64,000 nt of DNA from Opitutales bacterium. GTDB lineage: Bacteria; Verrucomicrobiota; Verrucomicrobiia; Opitutales; Coraliomargaritaceae. Under the pieces are notes generated by a model that saw only the letters and a list, made by a program, of their open reading frames with translations, did not search any database and was not told the origin of the DNA. Positions 45,727 to 53,659 of this stretch are shown here, in pieces. Each line of letters begins with the position of its first letter. The stretch's first letter is position 1. The translations under genes were made by a program, and so were the position numbers. The stretch lies in contig JANQXM010000047.1 in the NCBI GenBank assembly GCA_030729385.1, forward strand, positions 1-64,000. The letters run 5' to 3'.

Positions 45727-46488
45727 ATGAAAATCATTACACTGGGAATCACCCTACTCGCATCTGTAGCACTCGCTAGTGGCAACCAAATAGCTGACAG
45801 TCAGCAAAACTGGGTCAAGCACTACGCAAAGCAAAAGAAGATGGTGTCGCCTAGCGAAGCCTTAATAAACAAGGATTCCGAACCGGCACTCACCGAAGGC
45901 TTCGTTTCCCTCTACAATGGTAAAGACCTCTCTGGCTGGACGCCGCGTGGTGGTGAATGCAGTTTCGAAACATCCGGTGATACTATCATCGGCACATGCG
46001 TGCCAGGATCCCCCAGTACTTATCTTTCAACAGATAGAGATGATTACACCGATTTCATCTTCACGGCAGAAATAAAATGGGAAATCGATGGCAACACCGG
46101 TGTAATGTTCCGCGCCGCGCATCGTAAAGGCAAAAGCGGCAGGGAAATCGTCTACGGTCCTCAGTGTGAAATGGAAGGCTTTGAAAAAGACCGCGGTTGG
46201 TCCGGCGGCATCTATGGTCAAGACGCAGGTGGATGGCTCTATCCGCTCTGGCTCGATGCACACGAGGAAGCTCGCAAGGCACTGAAACGTGAAGGATGGA
46301 ACCGAGTCACCATCCAAGCAATCGGCAAAGACGTGAAGACTTGGGTCAACGGTGTGCCAACCGCGCACTGGATCGATGAAGAATACGGCAAAGGCTTCTT
46401 CAGCTTACAGGTCCACTCCGGAAAACAGGGCAAGATCCACTTCCGCAACCTTAAGGTCAAAGAACTTAAAGCCACACACACTCTCTAA
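45727..46488 (+). CDS. DUF1080 (3-keto-disaccharide hydrolase) protein
   Basis: A 253-residue exported protein; the track ORF starts at 45616 inside the previous gene, but the ATG at 45727 gives a signal peptide (MKIITLGITLLASVALASGN). The DUF1080 domain covers about 65-250 ('FVSLYNGKDLSGWTPRGGEC', 'GNTGVMFRAAHRKGKSGREI', 'GFFSLQVHSGKQGKIHFRNL'). The family has a concanavalin-like fold, and characterised members cleave 3-keto-glycosides. It follows its partner oxidoreductase by 16 bases and precedes another one by 27, a repeated oxidoreductase-hydrolase pattern. A linker of about 40 residues after the signal is unassigned. Activity is inferred from family and context. Confidence 0.88.
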   Translation: MKIITLGITLLASVALASGNQIADSQQNWVKHYAKQKKMVSPSEALINKDSEPALTEGFVSLYNGKDLSGWTPRGGECSFETSGDTIIGTCVPGSPSTYLSTDRDDYTDFIFTAEIKWEIDGNTGVMFRAAHRKGKSGREIVYGPQCEMEGFEKDRGWSGGIYGQDAGGWLYPLWLDAHEEARKALKREGWNRVTIQAIGKDVKTWVNGVPTAHWIDEEYGKGFFSLQVHSGKQGKIHFRNLKVKELKATHTL

Positions 46489-46515
46489 GGCACCCAACAA
46501 TACAAAGTATAAGTG

Positions 46516-47844
46516 ATGAAAAAAAACTCCAGTATCACACGACGTTCCTTCCTTAAGCACTCTGCAACCGCAGCAGGTGCCGCCTGGGCGGGGCCGATGA
46601 TTCTTAAGGCGGAGACCTTAGGCAATAGCTCGAAGGCAGCTGCCAATTCCCGTATTGGAATCGGATTCATCGGAACAGGCCTGATCGCACAAGGGCACCT
46701 CAAAAGCTTTGCATCCATGAAAGAGCTACAGGCGGTCGCCGCCTGTGACGTGAACCAATCCAAGCTGGAGAGTGCAGTCAAAACCTTGGAGAGCAAAGGG
46801 GCGACTTCGGTCATGGCAACCAGCCGCTATGAGGAAGTGTTGGATAATCCGGCTGTGGATATCGTCTGCATCGCGACACCGGATCACTGGCATGCCGCGG
46901 TCGCAATTGCTGCGATGAAGGCAGGTAAGGATGTGTATGTGGAGAAGCCGATGACACTGACGATCGAAGAAGGTAAGGCTGTGCTGGCGGCGGAGCAGAA
47001 ATATGGTCGAATTCTTCAAGTCGGATCGCAGCAACGCTCATCCGCGCATTTCCGTATCGCTGCGTCGCTGGTGCGCAACGGTATGATCGGAGAAGTTAAA
47101 GAGATCTACGCGCAGTTGTATACTATGCCGAAACCGCCTAAGGACCAAGCGGTCAAACCGGTTCCCGAGGGGTTTGACTATGACCGTTGGTTGGGGCCGA
47201 CTCCATTTTATGACTATACGGACCATCGCGTCCTCTCAACATACGGTGGAGGCTGGCGCTGTTACTGGGATTACGGCAATCTTAAGTTTGGCGACTGGGG
47301 CGCACATCACTTTGATATCATCCAATGGGCGCTCGGTCGGGACGCTACTGGCCCGGTGGAGTTTATTCCAAAGGGCTATGAAGGTTCTAAATACCACCAT
47401 TATCGCTACGCCGACGGCATCACGGTTTGGCGGGATAAAAAAGCTGCTAAAAATCAGGCGGTGGCTCCTGGCGAGAAGCCGGAGAAAGAGCCCAGCATAC
47501 GCTTCATCGGGTCCGAAGGTGAAGTGCGTGTCAGCCGTGGTATGATTGACACCACACCGGCAGAACTCAAGCGTCACCGCTTTACCGAGAACGATATCCT
47601 GCTCTACGAATCTAAAAACCACCGACAGAATTTCATCGATAGTGTCCTGTCGCGCGAACCGACGATTTGCCCGGCATCAGTCGGGCATCGCACGGGTAGC
47701 ATCTGTCAGCTGGCAGGCATCGCACAACGTTTAGGCCGTCCCCTTAAGTGGAATCCAGATGCGGAACAAATCGTCGGCGATACCGCAGCCCAAGGGATGC
47801 AGGACCGCCCGCGCCGCAAGGGGTATGAACTTCCGACAGTATGA
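46516..47844 (+). CDS. Gfo/Idh/MocA oxidoreductase, Tat-exported
   Basis: A 442-residue enzyme with a Tat signal (SITRRSFLKHSATAAGA); the track's GTG at 46513 is replaced by the next ATG. Rossmann loop 'GIGFIGTGLIAQGHLKSF', '[20 protein letters not shown]', and the catalytic-type '[16 protein letters not shown]' are identical in pattern to the enzyme at 33797-35074, including long shared stretches in the centre. The two are probably recent paralogues on opposite sides of the ROK/PAS-AraC region. It lies 27 bases after a DUF1080 gene and 89 bases before the double-DUF1080 gene. Its C-terminal 'ICQLAGIAQRLGRPLKWNPD' is family-typical. Role: sugar C3 oxidation is inferred. Confidence 0.92.
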   Translation: MKKNSSITRRSFLKHSATAAGAAWAGPMILKAETLGNSSKAAANSRIGIGFIGTGLIAQGHLKSFASMKELQAVAACDVNQSKLESAVKTLESKGATSVMATSRYEEVLDNPAVDIVCIATPDHWHAAVAIAAMKAGKDVYVEKPMTLTIEEGKAVLAAEQKYGRILQVGSQQRSSAHFRIAASLVRNGMIGEVKEIYAQLYTMPKPPKDQAVKPVPEGFDYDRWLGPTPFYDYTDHRVLSTYGGGWRCYWDYGNLKFGDWGAHHFDIIQWALGRDATGPVEFIPKGYEGSKYHHYRYADGITVWRDKKAAKNQAVAPGEKPEKEPSIRFIGSEGEVRVSRGMIDTTPAELKRHRFTENDILLYESKNHRQNFIDSVLSREPTICPASVGHRTGSICQLAGIAQRLGRPLKWNPDAEQIVGDTAAQGMQDRPRRKGYELPTV

Positions 47845-47933
47845 GCCCTGCGTTATAGCAGCAGAGGCATTTCTTGATTCGCGGGTTCTGTCGAAACATG
47901 TCCGTAATCTGCACACACACACTTTAATACACA

Positions 47934-49172
47934 ATGAAAAATACAAAATACTGGATTAGTCTACTGACCACAGTGCTGCTTACAGGCAGCACATCAATCG
48001 CAGGCGAATGGATTGAGCTTTTTAACGGCAAAGACCTCACAAACTGGGAAAACCCTTACGACTGGGGGCAGGCGAAAGTCGTGGATGGAGAACTCCACCT
48101 CACCACGGAGAAGTCCAAGTGGTTCCTTTCAACCGAAAAGGAATATTCTGATTTCATCTTCGAAGCGGAAGTGAAAATGCCTGAAGGCAAATGCAACTCT
48201 GGTTTTCTGTTCCGAAGTCACAAGTCTAAGAACAAGATGTTCGGTTATCAGGCGGAAGTGGACCCCTCTAGCAGAAACTGGTCCGGCGGCCTCTACGATG
48301 AGGGACGCCGCCGTTGGTTTATCTCCCCTAACCGCGATCACGCAGAATCCAAAGAGGAAGAGAAAAAGTCCATCACTGCGTTTCTCGAACGTGCCGGCGA
48401 CAGCTTCAAGCGTCATGACTGGAACCATTACCGCATCGAATGCCGCGGCGACCATATCCAGATCTTCGTCAATGGCGTCATGACGACAGATATCCATGAC
48501 AAGGAAGATGCCAAGGGATACATCGCACTTCAGCACCATGGCGAAGACGGCCAGGTCTACCGCTTTCGCAATATAAAGATAATGGAGCTCACAGATGGCT
48601 ACGAAGACCTCTTCTCGTCAGGAGACTTTTCAAAATGGACAACACTCGAAGGCCATCCTGTTACACTCTGGACAATCAATGATGGCGTCGTCGAACGACC
48701 TGAACTGAAACCAGGCGACAAACGTCCGGGACCAATCATTACGAAGAATCACTATAAAGAATTCGACCTGAAGTTTGACTGGAAGATCAGCGCTGGCGGC
48801 AACTCGGGAGTAAAGTATCGGACTCAAGGTCACCTCGGTCTCGAATATCAGGTGCTCGACGATGGCGTGCATAAGGACAGCAATCTTTCGGCAGGTATTT
48901 ATGCACTGGTGCCAGCAAATGAAGACAAACCATACAATCCAGGTGAACAGTGGAACTCTGGCCGCATCGTCGTGAAAGGCAATCATGTCGAGCACTACAT
49001 CAACGGCGTAAAAGTTGCAGAGGTTGAAGTTGGCAGCGATGATTGGGTCGAACGTTTCGAAAAGAGTAAATACAAGAAGCATGAAGGCTTCGGCACATGG
49101 ACCGGTCCCATATACCTTCAAGACCACAGTGATCCGGTTTCATTTCGAAATTTCCGCATCAAGGAGCTATAA
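47934..49172 (+). CDS. Double DUF1080 (3-keto-disaccharide hydrolase) protein
   Basis: A 412-residue exported protein with a signal peptide (MKNTKYWISLLTTVLLTGST) and two DUF1080 domains in tandem. The first (about 25-222) has 'WIELFNGKDLTNWENPYDWG' and 'CNSGFLFRSHKSKNKMFGYQ'; the second (about 225-412) has 'YEDLFSSGDFSKWTTLEGHP', 'GGNSGVKYRTQGHLGLEYQV' and 'GPIYLQDHSDPVSFRNFRIK'. The domains are clearly diverged from each other, so each could act on a different 3-keto-glycoside or one could bind and the other cleave. It lies 89 bases after a Gfo/Idh/MocA gene and 39 before the Nramp-like transporter. Family is certain, activity inferred. Confidence 0.9.
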   Translation: MKNTKYWISLLTTVLLTGSTSIAGEWIELFNGKDLTNWENPYDWGQAKVVDGELHLTTEKSKWFLSTEKEYSDFIFEAEVKMPEGKCNSGFLFRSHKSKNKMFGYQAEVDPSSRNWSGGLYDEGRRRWFISPNRDHAESKEEEKKSITAFLERAGDSFKRHDWNHYRIECRGDHIQIFVNGVMTTDIHDKEDAKGYIALQHHGEDGQVYRFRNIKIMELTDGYEDLFSSGDFSKWTTLEGHPVTLWTINDGVVERPELKPGDKRPGPIITKNHYKEFDLKFDWKISAGGNSGVKYRTQGHLGLEYQVLDDGVHKDSNLSAGIYALVPANEDKPYNPGEQWNSGRIVVKGNHVEHYINGVKVAEVEVGSDDWVERFEKSKYKKHEGFGTWTGPIYLQDHSDPVSFRNFRIKEL

Positions 49173-49211
49173 GCTTTCACTATTACCTACCCTTACCCTA
49201 CCCAGCACTAA

Positions 49212-50840
49212 ATGAGTCAACAAAACCTCGACGAAGTCTTAGAAGCAGCCGAAAATAAAGGCGGCCCTGCGAAACTACTAACCTATGCACGGCTATCTGG
49301 TCCTGGTTGGGTGCAAGCTGCCGTCACACTCGGCGGAGGGTCACTCGTAGGAGCACTATACCTAGGTGTAATCGGCGGCTACCAGTTCATGTGGCTCCAA
49401 CCATTGGCGATGCTTTGCGGCGTCATCATGCTCGCCGCGATTTCCTACGTCACCCTTTCCTCGGATGAACGCCCCTTTGTTTCGGTCAAAAAGAATATCT
49501 CGCCCACACTCGCATGGGGTTGGCTTATTGCCACGGTCGTCGCCAACATAGTCTTTTGCTCCGCCCAGTTCGCACTGGGCACTGATGCTGCCCAAAACAA
49601 TCTCGGCATCCTACCTAGTTTAGAACAGCCATACCTGATCACTGCAGTATTTGCGATTGGGAGCCTGGGCCTACTTTGGCTTTCCCGACTAGGGGGTGCT
49701 GCCTCGAAGGTAATCGATAACGTGCTAAAGGCACTTGTCGCCGTCGTCGTGTTCGCGTTCATGGGTGTTGTTGTCGTGCTCGCATCGAAAGGAGCCATCG
49801 AATGGGGCGCACTTTTCAAAGGACTGATCCCCGATTTCGGCGCCCTCTTCAAACCCACCAGCACCTACAGTGATGCCATTGCAGCCACTGGGGAAAGCTC
49901 GAGCTTTTGGACGACATACATCGCAAACAATCAGCGCAATGTAATCATCGGCGCCTTCGGCTCGGCAGTTGGCATCAACATGACCTTCCTTCTTCCTTAC
50001 AGCCTCAAAGCTAAGGGATGGGGCAAGCAACATCGCACGCTCTCTCGCTACGATCTGTTCTTGGGGCTCTTCGTGCCATTCATTCTCGCCACTTCATTCT
50101 TAGTCATCGCGACCTCATCACAGTTTCACGCTCGCGCGAACGGCGTTCACTCTGAAGCAGCGTATCACAAGGTCATCGATTCACGACTTGCGACTACTCA
50201 TGACGACTATGCGACTCTATCAAACGACGAAAAAAGTCTTCTTCGCGAGGAACTGCCACAAGCCGACAAGGACATGGGCGTCATGCTAGCGAAACGTAAC
50301 GCCAAAGATCTAGCCAGCTCACTCGAACCCTTCCTTGGCAAGAACGCGCAGCTCATCTTCGGCATCGGCGTGCTTGCGATGGCGCTCAGCACAATGATTG
50401 TCCACATGATGATGAATGGCTATGCCATCTCGGAGGCATTCGGAAAACCCGGCGCCAAGGGCATCTTTATGATTGGAGCCTGCATGCCCGCGCTCACAGG
50501 GTTTCTCTCCCCTATCCTTTGGAGCGGTCAGACTAAAACCGCACTCGTGGTTCCTGCCGCAGTCATTGCCACCACCCTACTTCCCATCGCTTACGTTATC
50601 TTCATTCTCTTGATGAATTCGAAGAAGGCGCTCGGGGCAGAGCTCCCTAAAAAGCGCGGTCTTATTAATGCATTAATGCTACTGGCAACGGCTGTAGCAT
50701 CCTTCGCTTCTATATGGAGCCTAGTCGGCAAAGCTTCTGCTGGAGGCTCAACCGGCATTCAAGGCATCGTTGGTCTAATAGTTCTACCACTGTTGCTGCT
50801 CATCGGCATCATAGGTTTCGTCAAGCGCAACCGCGCCTAA
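49212..50840 (+). CDS. Nramp-related transporter lacking the usual metal-site motifs
   Basis: A 542-residue inner-membrane protein with about 11-12 hydrophobic segments and an Nramp-like N terminus ('SGPGWVQAAVTLGGGSLVGA'). The DPGN motif of the first helix, which binds divalent metal in Nramp proteins, is replaced by TLGGGS, and the MPH motif of the sixth helix appears as 'VGINMTFLLPYSLKAKGWGK'. A soluble loop of about 70 residues ('LSNDEKSLLREELPQADKDM') sits between the later helices. Lacking both motifs, it probably does not move metal ions by the classical mechanism. It lies inside the Gfo/Idh/MocA-DUF1080 operon, 39 bases after the double DUF1080 gene, so carrying a keto-sugar or organic acid is a possible alternative, which is inference. 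Confidence 0.8.
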   Translation: MSQQNLDEVLEAAENKGGPAKLLTYARLSGPGWVQAAVTLGGGSLVGALYLGVIGGYQFMWLQPLAMLCGVIMLAAISYVTLSSDERPFVSVKKNISPTLAWGWLIATVVANIVFCSAQFALGTDAAQNNLGILPSLEQPYLITAVFAIGSLGLLWLSRLGGAASKVIDNVLKALVAVVVFAFMGVVVVLASKGAIEWGALFKGLIPDFGALFKPTSTYSDAIAATGESSSFWTTYIANNQRNVIIGAFGSAVGINMTFLLPYSLKAKGWGKQHRTLSRYDLFLGLFVPFILATSFLVIATSSQFHARANGVHSEAAYHKVIDSRLATTHDDYATLSNDEKSLLREELPQADKDMGVMLAKRNAKDLASSLEPFLGKNAQLIFGIGVLAMALSTMIVHMMMNGYAISEAFGKPGAKGIFMIGACMPALTGFLSPILWSGQTKTALVVPAAVIATTLLPIAYVIFILLMNSKKALGAELPKKRGLINALMLLATAVASFASIWSLVGKASAGGSTGIQGIVGLIVLPLLLLIGIIGFVKRNRA

Positions 50841-50862
50841 CACTTCCATACAAATACCTACT

Positions 50863-51909
50863 ATGAAATTTGGAATCATTGGATCAGGCATGATTGGCGG
50901 CTTCCACGCCAAAGCCATCGCAGCCATGAACGGCGGCGAGTTGGGCGGTGTCGCTGATAAAGTTTTTGAACGCTCTCAAGCTTTTGCAGAGAAATACGCA
51001 ACCAAGGCTTACAAGTCCGTTGAGACTATGTTGGCAGATCCTGAGATCGACATCATAACTATCGGCACGCCTTCCGGAGCGCACTTTGATCCAGCCATGG
51101 CTGCGATTGAAGCAGGCAAGCATGTCATCATCGAAAAGCCTCTAGAAATCACTACCGAGCGAATCGATCAAATGGTCGCCGCCGCGAAAACTAAGGGCGT
51201 GACGCTCGCAGCCGTGCTCAACCGTCGTTTCCACCCGGGCATGGATGCCTTCAAAAAAGCGAGCAACGATGGACGCTTCGGCAAACTCACTTCCGCTTCC
51301 GCCTACGTAAAGTGGTATCGCGATCAAGCCTACTATGACTCAGCAGGTTGGCGCGGCACGTGGGCACTCGACGGCGGCGGCGCACTCATGAACCAGTCGA
51401 TCCACACTATCGACGCACTTCTATACTTAGCCGGTCCGGTAAAATCAGTTCAGGCCAACACCGCATGCCTAGCGCACACGGACATCGAGGTCGAAGACAT
51501 CGCCGTGGCCATCCTCGAATTTGAAAACGGCGCAAGAGGTGTCATCGAAGGCAGCACCACAACTTGGTCGAAAAACGGGCATCCCTCACGCGTTCAGCTG
51601 TCAGGCACCGAAGGCTCCGTCTTCCTTGCTGATGAGGCTTTCGAAATTTGGGAATTCATGCACGAAACTGAAGAAGACGATGCCTTACGCGCCCAATTCA
51701 TGCAAGGCGCTGAAGCCGGACTCGGTGCGAACGATCCCTCCGCAATTAATTTCTATCAACACCAGCGCAACTTCGAAGAAGTCGTCTCCGCTATCAAGGA
51801 AGGTCGAGAACCCAGCACCAATGCTGCCGAAGCCCGCAAAAGCGTCGAACTGATCCAAGCGATTTACAAATCCGCTCAAAACGACGGCGCAAAAGTAGAG
51901 CTTGGCTAA
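50863..51909 (+). CDS. Gfo/Idh/MocA oxidoreductase, cytosolic
   Basis: A 348-residue NAD(P)-dependent oxidoreductase with no signal peptide. It has the canonical start 'FGIIGSGMIGGFHAKAIAAM', 'HVIIEKPLEITTERIDQMVA', and 'GGGALMNQSIHTIDALLYL' with the usual catalytic His/Asp. The shape is close to the myo-inositol/1,5-anhydro-fructose-type enzymes. It follows the Nramp-like gene by 22 bases and precedes the TIM-barrel gene by 49. Being cytosolic, it could reduce a keto sugar imported by the transporter or oxidise it further. The family is certain, the substrate is not. Confidence 0.93.
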   Translation: MKFGIIGSGMIGGFHAKAIAAMNGGELGGVADKVFERSQAFAEKYATKAYKSVETMLADPEIDIITIGTPSGAHFDPAMAAIEAGKHVIIEKPLEITTERIDQMVAAAKTKGVTLAAVLNRRFHPGMDAFKKASNDGRFGKLTSASAYVKWYRDQAYYDSAGWRGTWALDGGGALMNQSIHTIDALLYLAGPVKSVQANTACLAHTDIEVEDIAVAILEFENGARGVIEGSTTTWSKNGHPSRVQLSGTEGSVFLADEAFEIWEFMHETEEDDALRAQFMQGAEAGLGANDPSAINFYQHQRNFEEVVSAIKEGREPSTNAAEARKSVELIQAIYKSAQNDGAKVELG

Positions 51910-51958
51910 GTCATCGAATATTCATCATTGAACATTACATATTCGAAGTTCCCCTACT

Positions 51959-52828
51959 ATGATACTCTCAGGATTTACCGACGAGGCAGGACAAGACCTC
52001 GCAACACAGATCAAGGCGACTCAGGCACTCGGCTGGAAGCATCTCTCAGCGCGTAGCGTCGATAGCCAGAACCTGCACGACCTGCCCCAAGATACTTTCG
52101 ACGCGGTTGCTGAACGACTCGTTGAGACCGGCATCCAAGTGATTGAATTTGGCTCACTCATTGGCAGCTGGTCAAAAGGCATCGACTCCGACTTCGACAT
52201 CACACTTGGCGAAATCGAACGTGCCATTCCCCGCATGCAACGCCTCGGCACCAAGTTCATTCGCATCATGTCCTATGCGCAAAAACCATGGGGCGAAGAT
52301 CAACATGAAGAAGAACGCTTTCGCCGTCTCCGTGAGATCGTCAATCGCTTTGCCGATGCCGGCATACAAGCTCTGCATGAGAACTGCATGAACTGGGGCG
52401 GCTTTTCTGCACAACATACATTGCGCTTAATCGAAGAAGTCCCAGGGCTAAAACTAATATTCGATACAGGAAATCCCGTCTTCCAACGCGACCGATCAAA
52501 AGCGAAACCATACCCATGGCAGGATCCGCTAGAATTTTATCAAGCCATCAAAGAGCATATCGCCCACATCCACATCAAGGACTGCCTCAACCCTCTTGAA
52601 GGAAACACTGAGCCAGAACAATACTCCATGCCGGGTGAAGGTCAGGCACGACTGCTTGAAATACTCCAAGCACTAAAAGCGGATAATTACACGGGTGCCT
52701 ATAGCATCGAACCGCACATCGCCACCGTGTTTCACGATAAAAGCCAACAAGCAGTTGAGCCCGAGCAGGCATATAATAGCTATGTTGCTTATGGAAGAGC
52801 CTTCGAAAAGATGCTAACTAATATCTAA
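51959..52828 (+). CDS. Sugar phosphate isomerase/epimerase-like TIM-barrel protein
   Basis: A 289-residue cytosolic AP_endonuc_2-family protein. It starts 'LSGFTDEAGQDLATQIKATQ', and metal-ligand positions appear in 'ALHENCMNWGGFSAQHTLR' (Glu), 'LIFDTGNPVFQR' (Asp), 'HIAHIHIKDCLNPL' (His) and 'GAYSIEPHIATVF' (Glu). Such enzymes isomerise keto sugars or cleave their C-glycosidic relatives using a divalent metal. It ends the first part of the plus-strand cluster and is followed by a 291-base regulatory space. It is only distantly similar to the TIM-barrel protein at 36063-37097, so the two probably act on different intermediates. Confidence 0.9.
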   Translation: MILSGFTDEAGQDLATQIKATQALGWKHLSARSVDSQNLHDLPQDTFDAVAERLVETGIQVIEFGSLIGSWSKGIDSDFDITLGEIERAIPRMQRLGTKFIRIMSYAQKPWGEDQHEEERFRRLREIVNRFADAGIQALHENCMNWGGFSAQHTLRLIEEVPGLKLIFDTGNPVFQRDRSKAKPYPWQDPLEFYQAIKEHIAHIHIKDCLNPLEGNTEPEQYSMPGEGQARLLEILQALKADNYTGAYSIEPHIATVFHDKSQQAVEPEQAYNSYVAYGRAFEKMLTNI

Positions 52829-52865
52829 TCGCTTATAGTTCGATCAGTTATAACGCACACGATTT

Positions 52866-52886
52866 TTGACGAAATTTGTCAAAAAT
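52866..52886. promoter_or_regulatory. Putative operator, TTGACGAAATTTGTCAAAAA
   Basis: This site matches 42665-42685 at 18 of 21 positions and is itself part of the 9-bp inverted repeat. It lies 38 bases after the TIM-barrel stop codon and about 234 bases before the DoxX gene. Confidence 0.45.
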
Positions 52887-53019
52887 TGAAATCCCCCCTC
52901 AATTAAAAATATAGCGCATAACGCCAAAAATGCCACAATTAAAATTCACAATCATCTGCACATAAGTAACTTAGTTTAATACGAACAAGCGCATCAATTA
53001 TCCATTTCACAAAAATAAT

Positions 53020-53033
53020 CACGTAAAGACGGG
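53020..53033 (+). promoter_or_regulatory. Putative operator, CACGTAAAGACGGG
   Basis: A member of the recurring 14-bp element with a degenerate second half-site. It points toward the DoxX gene, 86 bases ahead of its start. Confidence 0.42.
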
Positions 53034-53119
53034 ACGTAATTCGCTTAAAAAAGTATTGCCACCAGCATCCTCTCTAAGCTTAAACTTTATAAAGATCTCC
53101 ACATAAGCACCCCATTATT

Positions 53120-53638
53120 ATGAATTCGAATGAATCCACCACGAACGACCTCGGCTTGACCCTGGGCATTTTATTACTCCGCGTCTGGCTCGGTTTTCGC
53201 GCCATCATCACCGGACTAGAAAAGTTTGGAGGCACTAAGCCACGCGATGTCGAAGTATTGATCGACGGTGCAGCCAACGACTACGGTCTGGTTGAAACGA
53301 CAACGGATAAGATTTATTCGCTCAGCAACTACCAAGGCGTGCCCGGTCCATTATATAGCAAGTTCAGTAGCGAGCCCTTCATTCCCGACTTCGCACTTGG
53401 CGCATATAACGTCGTGCTGGGTCCTGCTCTCATCATTCTTGGTATCACCGTGCTACTCGGTATCGCCACTCGTATTTCTCTTTTCGCCATGGGGCTCCTT
53501 TACACCAGCCTCACTTTCGGGCTGATCCTCATCAAACAAGATGCCGGCATCGCTTGGCTTGGCGTTCACATAGTCCTCATCGTAATGGCTCTCGGACTTG
53601 CGAAATATAACCGACTCGCTATCCTCAAAAAGTGGTAA
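53120..53638 (+). CDS. DoxX-like membrane protein
   Basis: A 172-residue inner-membrane protein with four hydrophobic segments ('LGLTLGILLLRVWLGFRAII', 'LGPALIILGITVLLGIATRI', 'ISLFAMGLLYTSLTFGLILI', 'GVHIVLIVMALGLAKYNRLA'). It fits the DoxX/DoxD family, whose founding member is a quinol-oxidising subunit, though many members have no known activity. A loop of about 45 residues after the first helix probably faces the periplasm. It is followed by a Tat-exported Gfo/Idh/MocA gene after 21 bases. The assignment is moderately secure; a role in re-oxidising the exported enzyme's cofactor is speculative. Confidence 0.75.
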   Translation: MNSNESTTNDLGLTLGILLLRVWLGFRAIITGLEKFGGTKPRDVEVLIDGAANDYGLVETTTDKIYSLSNYQGVPGPLYSKFSSEPFIPDFALGAYNVVLGPALIILGITVLLGIATRISLFAMGLLYTSLTFGLILIKQDAGIAWLGVHIVLIVMALGLAKYNRLAILKKW

Positions 53639-53659
53639 CCCTCCAGCGCTGAACGACCC

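Larger units (their letters stand above)
52829..53119. promoter_or_regulatory. Regulatory region before the DoxX operon
   Basis: A 291-base AT-rich space with the longest gap inside the plus-strand cluster. It holds a perfect 9-bp inverted repeat atttttgac-gaaattt-gtcaaaaat (52862-52886), which could serve as a terminator-like hairpin or operator, and the 14-bp element at 53020-53033. A new promoter for the DoxX/Gfo/lipoprotein genes is likely. Confidence 0.5.

Noticed and set aside
48630-49127. Minus-strand ORF of 165 residues
   Set aside because: It is the antisense shadow of the second DUF1080 domain; no start signal or homology was seen.
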